DNA of 44,766 bases. Origin: Coriobacteriia bacterium (GTDB lineage Bacteria; Actinomycetota; Coriobacteriia; Coriobacteriales; UMGS124). Shown here piece by piece: positions 1-8,525 of the stretch. The DNA lies in NCBI GenBank assembly GCA_018368455.1, contig JAGZEG010000019.1, positions 1 to 44,766 of the forward strand. The letters run 5' to 3'. The notes under the pieces were generated by a model. The model was not told the origin of the DNA and did not search any database. It worked only from the letters and a program-made list of their open reading frames with translations. How positions within the stretch are numbered: position 1 is the stretch's first letter; every line of letters begins with the position of its first letter. Position numbers and translations under genes: made by a program.

Positions 1-57
1 CTGAAGGGCCTGACCCCGGTCGAGTTCCGGGAGCAGGCCCTTCTGGAGGCCGCTTAG
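1..57 (+). pseudogene. 3' end of IS3-family transposase (partial at window edge)
   Basis: The first 18 codons read LKGLTPVEFREQALLEAA and then stop. The GLTPVEFR-QAL signature is the usual C-terminus of IS3-family (IS150-like) OrfB integrases with a DDE catalytic core. The catalytic region lies outside the window, so completeness of the element cannot be judged. An IS3-type terminal repeat follows 17 bases after the stop, as expected for the right end of such an element. It may be intact upstream; it is typed as pseudogene only because just this stub is visible. Confidence 0.7.
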
Positions 58-74
58 GGTATCCTCATTTTAGC

Positions 75-100
75 ATCCAAGTTTTGGGGCGCAGTTCACA
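75..100 (+). repeat. Right terminal inverted repeat of IS3-family element
   Basis: The segment read on the minus strand starts TGTGAACTGCGCCCC and continues AAAACTTGGAT, the form of IS150-group terminal repeats (TGaactgC-CCCcAAA-TTGGA). It ends in CA on the plus strand and lies 18 bases after the transposase stop. It probably marks the junction between the insertion sequence and chromosomal DNA at about position 100. No target-site duplication can be tested because the other end is outside the window. Confidence 0.6.
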
Positions 101-144
101 GGCGGCACCCCTCCCCTTCTCGACAACGGAACCGCGGGGGCTCC

Positions 145-1557
145 CTATCGCTTGTCGCTCTCGTCCTCTTCGTCGGAAGCGGTCAGGCGCTGCGTCAGCT
201 TGCGCAGCCCGGCAGCCGGACCGGAGCCGTCCCCGTCCTCCCCGGACGCATCGTCCCCTCCCTCGGCACTCCCCGGCTCAGGCGCCGTCACGCGCACCCT
301 CGCGATTCGGCGGCCGTCCATCTTCGTCACCGCAAACGTCCACCCGTCGCGTTCGTAGACGTCACCCTCGCGCGGCAGCGAATCCACCTCGTCCATGAGC
401 CAACCGGCAATCGTCTCGTACTCGTCGCTCTCCTCGATGGGCCAGCCGAGCTCAACGGCGTCGTCCGTGGGGTAGGCGCCCTCGACGACCCACTCGCGAT
501 CCGACACCTTCGTGATGCTGCGGTTGTCCGGGTCGTACTCGTCCTCGATCTCGCCGACGATCTCCTCGACGATGTCCTCGATCGTGATAACGCCCGCCGT
601 GCCGCCGTACTCGTCCACGACGATGGCCATCTGGTTGCGCTTGGACTTCATCTCGGACAGCAGCGGCACAAGGTCCTTCGTGTCGGGCACGAATATGCCG
701 GGACGCATGTGTTCCTTCACGGCGTCGCCGCCCTTGCCGTGCAGCGCCGGCGCGATGAGGTCCTTGATGTTGACGACGCCCACAACTTGGTCGATATCCT
801 CGTGATACACAGGCATACGCGAGAAGCCCGTCTCGTTCATGAGCTTGAGCACGTCCTGCACAGCGTCGGTATCCTCGACGGCCGTCACGTCGACGCGCGG
901 CACCATGACCTCGCGCGCGATGGCGTCGCCCAGGTCGAACACGTCGTGGATCATGCGCTTCTCGTCGTCGGACAGGTCGTCCTGCTCGGCGACCATGTAC
1001 TTGAGCTCCTCCTCGGAGACCTGGTTCTCGTCAGCACTCTTGATGCGCAGCAACGTGGCCAGGCCGTTGGCGGAAGCCGAGGTCAGCCACACGAGCGGGG
1101 CCATGAGCTTCTTGAAGAACAGCAGCGGGCCAGCCACGGACTTGGCCGTCTTCTCCGGGCTCGCCAGGGCGATGCGCTTAGGCACGAGCTCGCCGATCAC
1201 GATGCTGAAGTACGACACGACGAGCGTGATGAGGATGGGCGACAGCCCCGGCGCGATGGCGGAGAGCCAGCCGATGCCCCACGACTGGATGGCCTTCGTG
1301 AGCGGGTCGGACAGGTTCGTCGACGCCATGGCCGACGCGAAGAAGCCGACGAGCGTGATGACGACCTGGATCGTGGCGAGGAACTGGCCTGAGTCGCTCG
1401 AGAGCTCGGCGGCGCGGGCGGCCTTCTTGTCGCCCTCTTCGGCGTCGTGGTCAAGCAGCGGCTTACTGGCGTTGACAAGGGCCATCTCCGACATCGAGAA
1501 GTAGCCGTTTGCCAGGATGAGAAGGAACGAGACGACGATGCTGATACCTATGCCCAT
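145..1557 (-). CDS. CNNM/CBS-domain membrane protein (hemolysin C/CorC family)
   Basis: Predicted 470-residue membrane protein of the CNNM (DUF21) family, usually described as Mg2+/Co2+ efflux-associated. Order: four-helix CNNM domain at about residues 1-190 (starts MGIGISIVVSFLLILANGYF, contains IVIGELVPKRIAL), a CBS pair at about 205-325 (REVMVPRVDV and VVDEYGGTAGVITIEDIVEE are diagnostic), a CorC_HlyC domain at about 345-425, and an acidic Gly/Asp/Ser tail. Length matches the family. The hemolysin III gene lies 90 bases upstream on the same strand, so co-transcription is plausible. The ribosome site is weak (AGGGG 13 bases upstream). Transported ion is inferred from the family only. Confidence 0.9.
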   Translation of the reverse strand: MGIGISIVVSFLLILANGYFSMSEMALVNASKPLLDHDAEEGDKKAARAAELSSDSGQFLATIQVVITLVGFFASAMASTNLSDPLTKAIQSWGIGWLSAIAPGLSPILITLVVSYFSIVIGELVPKRIALASPEKTAKSVAGPLLFFKKLMAPLVWLTSASANGLATLLRIKSADENQVSEEELKYMVAEQDDLSDDEKRMIHDVFDLGDAIAREVMVPRVDVTAVEDTDAVQDVLKLMNETGFSRMPVYHEDIDQVVGVVNIKDLIAPALHGKGGDAVKEHMRPGIFVPDTKDLVPLLSEMKSKRNQMAIVVDEYGGTAGVITIEDIVEEIVGEIEDEYDPDNRSITKVSDREWVVEGAYPTDDAVELGWPIEESDEYETIAGWLMDEVDSLPREGDVYERDGWTFAVTKMDGRRIARVRVTAPEPGSAEGGDDASGEDGDGSGPAAGLRKLTQRLTASDEEDESDKR

Positions 1558-1647
1558 GGGCGTGTGTTAGACCCCTTACATAATCTTCGGGAGCGGAAAC
1601 GAAAACGGATTCGAGCGCAGAGCGCCCGCAGTGCCTGACGAGGGCGA

Positions 1648-2445
1648 CTAGTAGACGAACAGCAACACCGCCAGAAAGTGGCACACGCTGCCGCCCAGCA
1701 CGAAGAGGTGCCACACCATGTGCATGTAGGGCACCTTCTTGAGCAGGTAGAACAGCACGCCCACCGTATAGGAGAGGCCGCCAGCGAACAGCAGCCACAG
1801 GCCGGGCTCGGGCATGGCACCGACAAGCGCCGGCAGCTTGAAGACGATGACCCACCCCATGACAAGGTAGATGAGCGCGCTGACCCACTTGGGCTGGCGC
1901 TCGCGAGAGAACGCCTCGACCGTCACGCCGATGAGGGCCGCGACCCACATGGCCACGCACATGGCGATGCCGCCTTCGTCACGCAGGGGGCCGAGAAGGA
2001 ACGGGGCATACGTGCCCGCGATGAGAATGTAGATAGCGCAGTGGTCGAATATGCGCAGAACGCGCTTGGCGCGCACGGGCTGGATGGCGTGGTACAGCGT
2101 CGAAAACAGGTACTCGAGCAGCAGCGCGATGCCGAACATGAGCGCCGAGACGAGCTTGAGGCCGCCGCCATGCGTGCAGGCGAACACGATGAGCAGCACG
2201 AGCGCCGCGATGGAGAGGCCCGCCCCGATGCCGTGTGAGATGGAGTTGGCGATCTCTTCGCCGATGGTGTACTGCCTGCCGGCGCGGCGTTGCTCCCACG
2301 TGGGGTGCGCCGCGGAGTCGAGAGGGCCGCCGCCCACGCAGGCACAGTCGCCGCACGAGGCGTCGTCTGTCACCGCAGGTGCGGCCGTGGTACTGTGCGG
2401 AGGCTCACCCTCCGATGATGGTGTTGAACCCGCCATCGCGTGCAT
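1648..2445 (-). CDS. Hemolysin III family (PAQR-like) seven-helix membrane protein
   Basis: 265 residues, with about seven hydrophobic helices from residue 70 onward. Family marks are EEIANSISHGIGAG near the start of the core, STLYHAI in helix 2-3, the FDHCAIYILIAGTYAPF block and the C-terminal MVWHLFVLGGSVCHF; the conserved His residues fit the PAQR/HlyIII zinc site. The first 50 residues (Ser/Thr/Pro-rich, with CGDCAC) are longer than in typical 215-residue members and may be a cytoplasmic tail. AAAGGAG lies only 3 bases before the first ATG and 12 before a second in-frame ATG, so the start could be either. The function of bacterial members is poorly defined. Confidence 0.88.
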   Translation of the reverse strand: MHAMAGSTPSSEGEPPHSTTAAPAVTDDASCGDCACVGGGPLDSAAHPTWEQRRAGRQYTIGEEIANSISHGIGAGLSIAALVLLIVFACTHGGGLKLVSALMFGIALLLEYLFSTLYHAIQPVRAKRVLRIFDHCAIYILIAGTYAPFLLGPLRDEGGIAMCVAMWVAALIGVTVEAFSRERQPKWVSALIYLVMGWVIVFKLPALVGAMPEPGLWLLFAGGLSYTVGVLFYLLKKVPYMHMVWHLFVLGGSVCHFLAVLLFVY

Positions 2446-2751
2446 CGACTCCTTTGGCGCGTGGCATCAGGTGCGCCTCGAATCGAGAAGGCTCCTTCAA
2501 AAGGAAGCCGCCCAGACCGAGAGCGAGCGTGACGCGCGCACGAACGAGAAACAAGGTACGTCTCACTATACCCGAACTGCGCGACGCGCTGTCAGACGGC
2601 GCCGGGCGACCCGACCTCGGCCAGCGAACGTTCACGCGGGCCGCTCCGGCTAACTCGCGGGGAGCGCGGTGGGTGCGTGGGCAGGACGCCTCACGCGAAA
2701 AGAAGCCTGCCGACACCCCGAAGCTGCGTGGCGTCGGCGGGCGGCAAGTCC
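2446..2751. other. Intergenic gap, about 300 bases
   Basis: It separates the stop of the large PH-domain gene from the start of the hemolysin III gene, both on the minus strand. The terminator of the former lies at about 2698-2746, and the hemolysin III promoter must be here, but I find no clear -35/-10 pair. No convincing small gene. Confidence 0.5.
2698..2746 (-). terminator. Probable terminator of the PH-domain operon
   Basis: Just downstream of the stop at 2752, the minus strand can form an 8-bp stem (CCGACGCC with GGTGTCGG, one wobble), with about 12 bases of loop, followed by GCAGGCTTCTTTTCG. The stem is GC-rich and the T tract interrupted, so it is moderate as a Rho-independent terminator. 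Confidence 0.5.
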
Positions 2752-4806
2752 CTACATCAGGCCGGCGTCGGTGAGGGCGCGGGCCACCTGCTCCTCGTTG
2801 TGGTAGCGCGGTCGCGCCCAGTCGAGCAGCCCGTCGGTCGTGCTGGTGCCCGCGTCGCGCATGCGCAGGTCGCCGCCCGCACCGGCCGTGTTCACGCGCA
2901 CCGTACCGACGCCCGCACCGCGCTGGAACGGCGACTGGCTCACGTTGAGCGCCTGTACCTTCGTGCGCGGCGTCGCGCTGATCGTGCTGCCCAGGGCCCC
3001 GTCACGCAGCGCAAACAGACGCCCGCTCGTGCCGATGCGGCGATGGCGCCACGCCAGCACGCGCACGAACTCGCCCCACACCAGCACGAACGCCGCCAGT
3101 ACCCAGAGCGTCGCGATGCCGGCATCCACAAGCCACGCCGTGCTGCCCGTGACAACCATCACATCGGTGGCGCGTAGAATCGTCGGGATCACCGCAGGAA
3201 CCGCGCACGCAAGCGCCCAATACAGGCCATGCAGCAGCGTGCGGCGCAGCGCCGGCAACGGCAGGCGGTCGAAGTCGGGAGCCGCGCCGACGATGCCGGA
3301 GAACTCGGGCAGCATGTCGGCGAGCCAGGCGTCCACCTCGGAAAGCTTGATGAACGGGTGGATGACGACGCCCGCCTCCAGAGAGCTGGCATCCTCCCCC
3401 GAGCTCACACTGACCGTATGCGCGACGATGCGCGCATAGCCGGTCGCGCGGCGGATGAGCGACTGTTCGACGCTGATATATTGCACGCGACCGAGCTCGA
3501 CGGCGCGGGTGCTGCGCGACAGCAGGCCCCACGACACCTCGACGCGATCGCCGCGACGGCGCGCGACGAAGTTGCCCCACTTAATGAGCGACAGCACGGC
3601 TGAGGCGACCCACACCACGAGCAGCACGACCAGCAGCACGCCAACGATCACAGCGACGAGGCCCAGGTCTATGCCACTTGCCATGTCAGCCGCCGAATCG
3701 ACGGTGATCTCGACGCCGGAACCCAGCAGACCGTAGATGACCTGCTCGCCGAATATGTCGGCAGCGTAGTCGAGCAGGCTGAACAGACCGGCCACGAAGC
3801 CGACGAGCGACACGATGAGGCCGTTGATGTTGGGGCTCGTGAGCGCGCCGAGCACGTACTGCCGGCGCGTGAGGCGCGTCTCGTGGTCGACGTGATCCGA
3901 CGTAAGGATGTCATCGGGAGCCGCAGGCGCGACGGGCTGGGGCTCGACGGAAGCCGCACTGTCAACGGGTGCGCCCATGCCCGCAGGGGCGGGAACCCCA
4001 TCGCGCGCAACGGCCGCCTTGCCCTGCAGCTCCTTGCGCGCAAACACCGTGCGCTTGAGCACCTCGGCGTCGGAGCGCTTGAGGCCGTCGATCTTGTCGG
4101 CTACGCCCGTGCCCGTGTCCACGGAGACGTCCACGAGGCCGAGCAGGCGCGAGAACAGGCCGGCGTTGAGATCGATAGAGTGAACGCGCTGATAGGGGAT
4201 GCGCTTTTCCGTACTCGTGACGAACTTCTTGCGCAGCACCAGGGCGTCGTCTTCAAGCTCCCACGTGTGGATGCGCCACGAGACGAGCGCGATGATCGCG
4301 GCGAGCACGAGCAGGGCCACGATCACGAGCACCGTGAGGAACAGCGGCACCATGGCGCCGCCGGACTTCTCGAACGCCTTTGGCAGCTGGAACACCCACA
4401 CGACGATGATGGCGAGGAACGAAGGAATGATCTTGAAGCTCGTCGGGATAAACGAGAGCGGGGAAGCGCGATGCGGGCCAGGCGCGATGGCGTCAAGCTG
4501 GCTGACGTTGATGTCGCCCAGGCCAGGAATACTCTCGACAGCCGCACGAGCCGTCTCGAACGCCGAGCGCGGAGCGTCGTCCTCGGGCCGGCGCGCATCG
4601 GGAGCAATGGGAGCACCCGCAGGAACGGGTCGCTCAGGACGCGCGGTTGGCGTCGCCTCGCCGGCGGAAGCTGGGGCGCCCGCAACAGGCGAGGGCGCAA
4701 ACCCGGCGGGCGGGACGGGGGCGCCGCCAACGGCAGGCCGATCAGGGCTCGCAGTCCGGCCGTCAGGGGCACCCTGCTGATCAGGGCGCAGCGTTGAGTC
4801 GGCCAT
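2752..4806 (-). CDS. Large membrane PH-domain protein (YdbT type, bPH_2 repeats)
   Basis: 684 residues, second gene of a pair with the smaller PH-domain protein; two bases separate stop and start. The core alternates paired hydrophobic helices with bPH_2 (DUF304) domains: WRIHTWELEDDALVLRKKFV at about 175 and ARRRGDRVEVSWGLLSRSTR at about 420, with the typical R-VP-RVHSID/VQYISVEQS strand motif. It is longer than Bacillus YdbT (about 490) because of an N-terminal Pro/Ala-rich extension of about 110 residues and a Pro/Ala linker near 270-310. AGGAGG lies 10 bases before the ATG. In Bacillus, YdbS/YdbT affect sensitivity to bacteriocins; that role is by homology only. Confidence 0.85.
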   Translation of the reverse strand: MADSTLRPDQQGAPDGRTASPDRPAVGGAPVPPAGFAPSPVAGAPASAGEATPTARPERPVPAGAPIAPDARRPEDDAPRSAFETARAAVESIPGLGDINVSQLDAIAPGPHRASPLSFIPTSFKIIPSFLAIIVVWVFQLPKAFEKSGGAMVPLFLTVLVIVALLVLAAIIALVSWRIHTWELEDDALVLRKKFVTSTEKRIPYQRVHSIDLNAGLFSRLLGLVDVSVDTGTGVADKIDGLKRSDAEVLKRTVFARKELQGKAAVARDGVPAPAGMGAPVDSAASVEPQPVAPAAPDDILTSDHVDHETRLTRRQYVLGALTSPNINGLIVSLVGFVAGLFSLLDYAADIFGEQVIYGLLGSGVEITVDSAADMASGIDLGLVAVIVGVLLVVLLVVWVASAVLSLIKWGNFVARRRGDRVEVSWGLLSRSTRAVELGRVQYISVEQSLIRRATGYARIVAHTVSVSSGEDASSLEAGVVIHPFIKLSEVDAWLADMLPEFSGIVGAAPDFDRLPLPALRRTLLHGLYWALACAVPAVIPTILRATDVMVVTGSTAWLVDAGIATLWVLAAFVLVWGEFVRVLAWRHRRIGTSGRLFALRDGALGSTISATPRTKVQALNVSQSPFQRGAGVGTVRVNTAGAGGDLRMRDAGTSTTDGLLDWARPRYHNEEQVARALTDAGLM

Positions 4807-4808
4807 GG

Positions 4809-5363
4809 TTACACGTCCTCCTGAGCGATGCGCGCGAGCACGGCCACCTGGTCGCGCAGGCGCTCAGCCTCGGACGAGCCCAAGCCGGGGATCTCGAAGC
4901 TGTCGCCGGCCGTCGAGATCGTCACGCTCGAAAGGCCGCAACCCTTGAGGATGGGGCCCTGCTTCGTCTCGACGTGCTGCACGCGCACGAGCGGGATGAC
5001 GACGGTCTTCACGACGACGATGCCGTGCTTGAGCACGACGTCGGTGTTCGTGACCTCGTAGCGCCAGCGGGCGTAGCGAATCGAGGGCACGACGGCAAAC
5101 TCGATGAGCTGGGCAAGCGTGACAGCAATGGCCACGAAGCTCACCCAGAACGCCACGGCGAAGTTGGACGCAAACACGCCGCCCACGTACATGCCGCCCA
5201 CGACGCAGGCCGCGATGAGCGCAATAACGACCAAAGCGATGCCCTCGTGAATGCGCCAGACACGCGTGATGCGCTGGTCGAGCTTGTTGGCTGGCTGAAC
5301 GGGCCCGCGGCGCGCGCTGGACTGCGGCGCAACAGGGCTCTCGGGCACGGACTGTGTGTCCAC
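4809..5363 (-). CDS. Membrane PH-domain protein (YdbS type)
   Basis: 184 residues. Two helices (ALVVIALIAACVVGGMYVGG, then FAVAFWVSFVAIAVTLAQLI) precede one bPH_2 domain containing WRYEVTNTDVVLKHGIVVVKTVVIPLVRVQHVE, characteristic of YdbS. The start chosen is GTG at 5363, with GGGAG 5 bases upstream; a longer frame begins with TTG at 5381. It leads the two-gene PH-domain operon, and the two products probably act together in the membrane, as YdbS/YdbT are thought to. Upstream is the 300-base divergent region shared with the SDR gene. Confidence 0.85.
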   Translation of the reverse strand: MDTQSVPESPVAPQSSARRGPVQPANKLDQRITRVWRIHEGIALVVIALIAACVVGGMYVGGVFASNFAVAFWVSFVAIAVTLAQLIEFAVVPSIRYARWRYEVTNTDVVLKHGIVVVKTVVIPLVRVQHVETKQGPILKGCGLSSVTISTAGDSFEIPGLGSSEAERLRDQVAVLARIAQEDV

Positions 5364-5671
5364 GGCATCTCCCTTGTTCAATGCAGTTGTTTACCACCAT
5401 GCTACCCAATGTGGCGCATCCCACGCATCTGCGAACCCACAAGAATCCGTCAGGAACATGCCGTGAGACAGCGAGAGGTTCACCCCGGCTCCGGAGCCCC
5501 CATCGCCTTCCCGCCTGGCGCCAGAAACACCGCCGCCCGCCGAGCGTGCCGACGCTGTTCCCGTGGAGGAGGTCTCGAGGGGCGCACCTCGGGCATACGC
5601 TCGGCATCCGTTGCAACTGCGGGCGTCGCCCTCAGCACCGCAAGACGCCCCGCCCAGAAGGGAGACACGCC
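5364..5671. other. Divergent intergenic region
   Basis: About 308 bases between the PH-domain operon (minus) and the SDR gene (plus). It must hold both promoters. I see no convincing paired hexamers or operator dyad. The only clear signal is the ribosome site GAAGGGAG just before 5672. Confidence 0.5.
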
Positions 5672-6472
5672 ATGGGACTCGTCGAGGAAAAGATCGCCGC
5701 CGTCACCGCCTCCACGCGCGGCATCGGGCTGGCCTGCGCCCAGAAGCTCGCCGCCGAGGGTGCGAAGGTCTACGTGGCCGCCCGCAACGCCGAGCGCGCG
5801 CAGGGCGTCATCGACCAGATCGTCGCCGCGGGTGGGCGGGCCGCCTACGTGCGCTTTGACGCCGCCGACAAGAGCACGTACGCCGGCTTTGTGCGCGAGA
5901 TCGTCGAGGCGGAGGGACGCATCGACATCCTCGTCAACAACTACGGCTCCACGGACGTGACGCGCGACCACGACATCGCCAACACGCCGTTCGACGTCAT
6001 GCAGGAGATCGTCATGGACGACGTGCGCAGCGTGTGGGACTCCACGCAGACCGCCGTGAACGCCATGCGCGACAAGGGCGGCCTCGCCATCGTGAACATC
6101 GCGTCGACGGGCGGCATCTACCCCGACCTGGCCCGCGAGAGCTACGGTCTGGCAAAGGCGGCCATCATCCGCATCACGAAGGACACGGCCATCCAGTACG
6201 CGCGCCAGGGCGTGCGCGCCAACGCCGTCGCGCCGGGTGCCGTGGCGACCGACGCCGTCAAGAACAACATGAGCGAGGAGTTCACCAAGGCGTTCCTGTC
6301 GACCGTGCCGCTCGGCCGTCTCGGCGAGCCGGAGGACATCGCCAACGCCGTGCTCTTCCTCGCCAGCGACATGAGCGCCTACATGACGGGCGCCGTGCTG
6401 GAGCTCGCCGGCGGCAGCGGCCTGGGCACGCCGCTCTACCCGCTGTATCAGTCGATGGCTAAGCGCGGGTAA
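5672..6472 (+). CDS. SDR oxidoreductase, probable 7-alpha-hydroxysteroid dehydrogenase-like
   Basis: 266 residues, classical short-chain dehydrogenase. Nucleotide-binding motif TASTRGIG (Ala in place of the usual Gly after Thr), NNYG in place of NNAG, catalytic Ser in NIASTGG, and Tyr/Lys in YGLAKAA. The segments VTASTRGIGLACA, RIDILVNNYGSTDV, IQYARQGVRANAVAPG and the ending GLGTPLY closely resemble clostridial 7-alpha-hydroxysteroid dehydrogenases, which oxidise the C7 hydroxyl of primary bile acids with NAD(P). The likely start is ATG 5672 after GAAGGGAG; the frame is open further upstream without support. Monocistronic, with a strong terminator after it. SDR assignment is certain; bile acid as substrate is an inference from recalled similarity. 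Confidence 0.85.
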   Translation: MGLVEEKIAAVTASTRGIGLACAQKLAAEGAKVYVAARNAERAQGVIDQIVAAGGRAAYVRFDAADKSTYAGFVREIVEAEGRIDILVNNYGSTDVTRDHDIANTPFDVMQEIVMDDVRSVWDSTQTAVNAMRDKGGLAIVNIASTGGIYPDLARESYGLAKAAIIRITKDTAIQYARQGVRANAVAPGAVATDAVKNNMSEEFTKAFLSTVPLGRLGEPEDIANAVLFLASDMSAYMTGAVLELAGGSGLGTPLYPLYQSMAKRG

Positions 6473-6495
6473 CAAGGGCGATCTAGCGTTCAAAC

Positions 6496-6540
6496 GAAGG
6501 CGGGCGCGGGAAGCTGCGAAGCTCCCCGCGCCCGCCTTCT
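6496..6540. terminator. Bidirectional terminator between convergent genes
   Basis: A near-perfect hairpin, AAGGCGGGCGCGGG paired with CCCGCGCCCGCCTT around an AAGCTGCGAAGCT loop region. It lies between the SDR stop (6472) and the symporter stop (6571), serving both strands. T tracts are short. Confidence 0.75.
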
Positions 6541-6570
6541 GCGTGCCGCAGCGTTCTCTTGGAGTGCCCC

Positions 6571-8067
6571 CTACTTCGAGAACGGCGCAAACGAACGCTC
6601 GATGACCTCGGCCGAGGGCTTGCGCGTCAGCAGGCTCACGACCGGCACGATGACGAGGCCCGCCAGCATCGCGATGGCGCCCGCCACAATGGACGACCCC
6701 GCGAAGCCCCAGATCATGTTCGCCACCGTAAAGCCCACGCCAAAGACGAAGCTCGCCCAGCAGCCGGCCGCTGTGGCGCCGCGCCAGTACAGCCCGTAGA
6801 GGAACGGCGCGAGGAAGGCGCCGGCCAGGGCACCCCAGCTGATGCCCATGAGCTGGGCGATGAACGTGATCGAGGAGTTGTACTGCACGAGCGCGATGAC
6901 GGCCGACAGCGCGACGAACACGACGAGCAGCCCGCGCATCCAGCCGAGCGAGCGCTTCTCGTCCATGTTCTTGACGCACGTGTTGGCGAGGAAGTCGAGC
7001 GTGAGCGTCGAGGAGCTCGTAAGCACGAGCGACGACAGCGTGCTCATCGAGGCGGACAGCACGAGCACGACGACGAGGCCCACGAGCAGGTCAGGCAGCG
7101 TGGAGAGCATCGTGGGGACGATGGAGTCGTAGACGGGCACGCCGTTGGCGCCCATCGTCACCTCGTCGGCGTACAGGCGCCCGAAGCCGCCGAGGAAGTA
7201 GCTGCCGCCGGCCACGACGAGGGCAAACAGCGTCGAGATGATCGTGCCGCGACGCACGGCGCCGTCGTCGCGGATGGCGTAGAACTTCTGTACCATCTGC
7301 GGCAGGCCCCACGTGCCGAGCGACGTCAGCACGATGACGGTCATGAGGCTGAAGGCGTCGGGCCCGAGCAGCGACGTCAGCGAGCCCTGCGCAACGCCGG
7401 CAGAGGCGTCGGAGACCTGTGCGAGCTCCGTGACGGACGCGGCGAGGCCGCCGTTTGCCGCCAGCACGCACACGACGACGGCCGTGATGGTCACCAGCAT
7501 GATGACGCCCTGGAACGCGTCGTTGACCACGGTGGCCATGTAGCCGCCCAGCACGACGTAGATGCAGGTCACGACCGCCATGCCGATGATGCACGCCTCG
7601 TAGGGCAGGCCGAACGCCATCTCGAACAGGCGCGAGAGGCCGTTGTAGACGCTGGCGGTGTATGGCACGAGGAACACGAAGATGATGGCAGCGGAGGCAA
7701 GGCGCAGGCCGCGGCTGTCGAAGCGCATGCCGAAGAACTCGGGCATCGTCTGCGAGCCGAGCCCCTGCGTCATGCGGCGCGTGCGCGAGCCGAGCACAAC
7801 CCAGGCAAGCAGGCTGCCGATGATGGCGTTGCCGATGCCGATCCACGTGGACGACAGGCCGAACTTCCAGCCGAACTGGCCCGCGTAGCCGATGAAGATG
7901 ACGGCCGAGAAGTACGACGTGCCGTAGGCGAACGCCGACAGCCACGGGCCGACGGAGCGCCCGCCGAGCACGAAGCCGCTGACGCTGTGCGCGTGCCCGC
8001 GACACCACAGGCCGATGCCGACACACAGCGCAACGAACACGACGAGCATGAGAACCTTGACGACCAC
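6571..8067 (-). CDS. Sodium:solute symporter (SSS family), T-box controlled, candidate tyrosine transporter
   Basis: 498 residues with about 13 hydrophobic helices. SSS-family marks: LGGRSVGPWLSAFAYGTSYFSA near residue 30, QTMPEFFGMRF, VVLGGYMATVVNDAFQGVIM, GTWGLPQMVQKFYA and LSASMSTLSSLVLTSSSTLT. The start chosen is GTG 8067, 8 bases after AAAGGGAG; the open frame upstream of it runs through the T-box terminator and is not coding. SSS proteins couple Na+ entry to uptake of proline, pantothenate, sugars and others, so the family alone does not define the substrate. The Tyr-type T-box leader immediately upstream argues for tyrosine or a related compound. Confidence 0.9.
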   Translation of the reverse strand: MVVKVLMLVVFVALCVGIGLWCRGHAHSVSGFVLGGRSVGPWLSAFAYGTSYFSAVIFIGYAGQFGWKFGLSSTWIGIGNAIIGSLLAWVVLGSRTRRMTQGLGSQTMPEFFGMRFDSRGLRLASAAIIFVFLVPYTASVYNGLSRLFEMAFGLPYEACIIGMAVVTCIYVVLGGYMATVVNDAFQGVIMLVTITAVVVCVLAANGGLAASVTELAQVSDASAGVAQGSLTSLLGPDAFSLMTVIVLTSLGTWGLPQMVQKFYAIRDDGAVRRGTIISTLFALVVAGGSYFLGGFGRLYADEVTMGANGVPVYDSIVPTMLSTLPDLLVGLVVVLVLSASMSTLSSLVLTSSSTLTLDFLANTCVKNMDEKRSLGWMRGLLVVFVALSAVIALVQYNSSITFIAQLMGISWGALAGAFLAPFLYGLYWRGATAAGCWASFVFGVGFTVANMIWGFAGSSIVAGAIAMLAGLVIVPVVSLLTRKPSAEVIERSFAPFSK

Positions 8068-8135
8068 TGGACCCACTCCCTTTCGCGTGCGGACGGTGCG
8101 GAAGAGGGGGCCCTGGCGGCTGCGGATGCAAACGC

Positions 8136-8178
8136 AAAAGGCCCGCCCTTCCGACGATGCGTCGAAGGGCGGGCCTTC
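8136..8178 (-). terminator. Regulated terminator of the T-box leader
   Basis: On the minus strand, GAAGGCCCGCCCTTC pairs with GAAGGGCGGGCCTT and is followed by TTTTGCG. It lies 20 bases downstream of the T-box sequence and about 70 bases before the symporter start, the usual T-box arrangement. Confidence 0.85.
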
Positions 8179-8490
8179 ATGAGGATGAGAGAAACCCGCG
8201 GTACCACCTTCGTTTGCCAGGGCCTCGCGACCCCGGCCTTGTGGACTGCCCAAACCGGAGCGTCACCCGCGCTTGCCCCTTGGCCGGAAAGCCCATGCGC
8301 GCTGACGGGCGCACCCGGCGCAGCCTACTGAGAGGGTCGGCCGGGCCGTCCCCTTCCGTTTGGTGCGCAGCTCTCGAGGTGTATTCGGGCGGCGCGCGAC
8401 TCGCGCCTCTCAGCAACCGGCAGCTCTCTGTGAGCGCGGCATCCGCCGTACTGGCCCTCGGTCATAGCCTGTGGAGGTGCTGTGCGATTG
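8136..8490 (-). promoter_or_regulatory. T-box leader with UAC (Tyr) specifier upstream of the symporter
   Basis: On the minus strand, Stem I has lower helix CGAGG (8460-8456) with CCTCG (8379-8375) and upper helix GGCGG (8447-8443) with CCGCC (8392-8388). They enclose a specifier loop with AGTA on the 5' side and GAA-TAC-A on the 3' side; the codon in specifier position (8383-8381) is UAC. CAGAGAG and GCTGAGAGG follow in the expected distal places. The T-box AAGGTGGTACCGCG is at 8210-8197; its UGGU bulge would pair with a tRNA ending ACCA, as expected for tRNA-Tyr. A terminator closes the leader. Binding of uncharged tRNA-Tyr should permit readthrough into the symporter. Confidence 0.88.
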
Positions 8491-8496
8491 CGCGGT

Positions 8497-8525
8497 AGAT
8501 TACGCGGCAAGGCACCGGCGGTCAA
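8497..8525 (-). promoter_or_regulatory. Promoter of the T-box/symporter unit
   Basis: TTGACC (8525-8520), a 17-base spacer and TAATCT (8502-8497) on the minus strand: a near-consensus vegetative promoter. Transcription should begin near 8490, some 30 bases before T-box Stem I. Confidence 0.75.

Noticed and set aside
2380..2400. ACCGCAGGT core near the start of the hemolysin III gene
   Set aside because: It lies within coding sequence and has no flanking fold-back arms, so it is probably chance.
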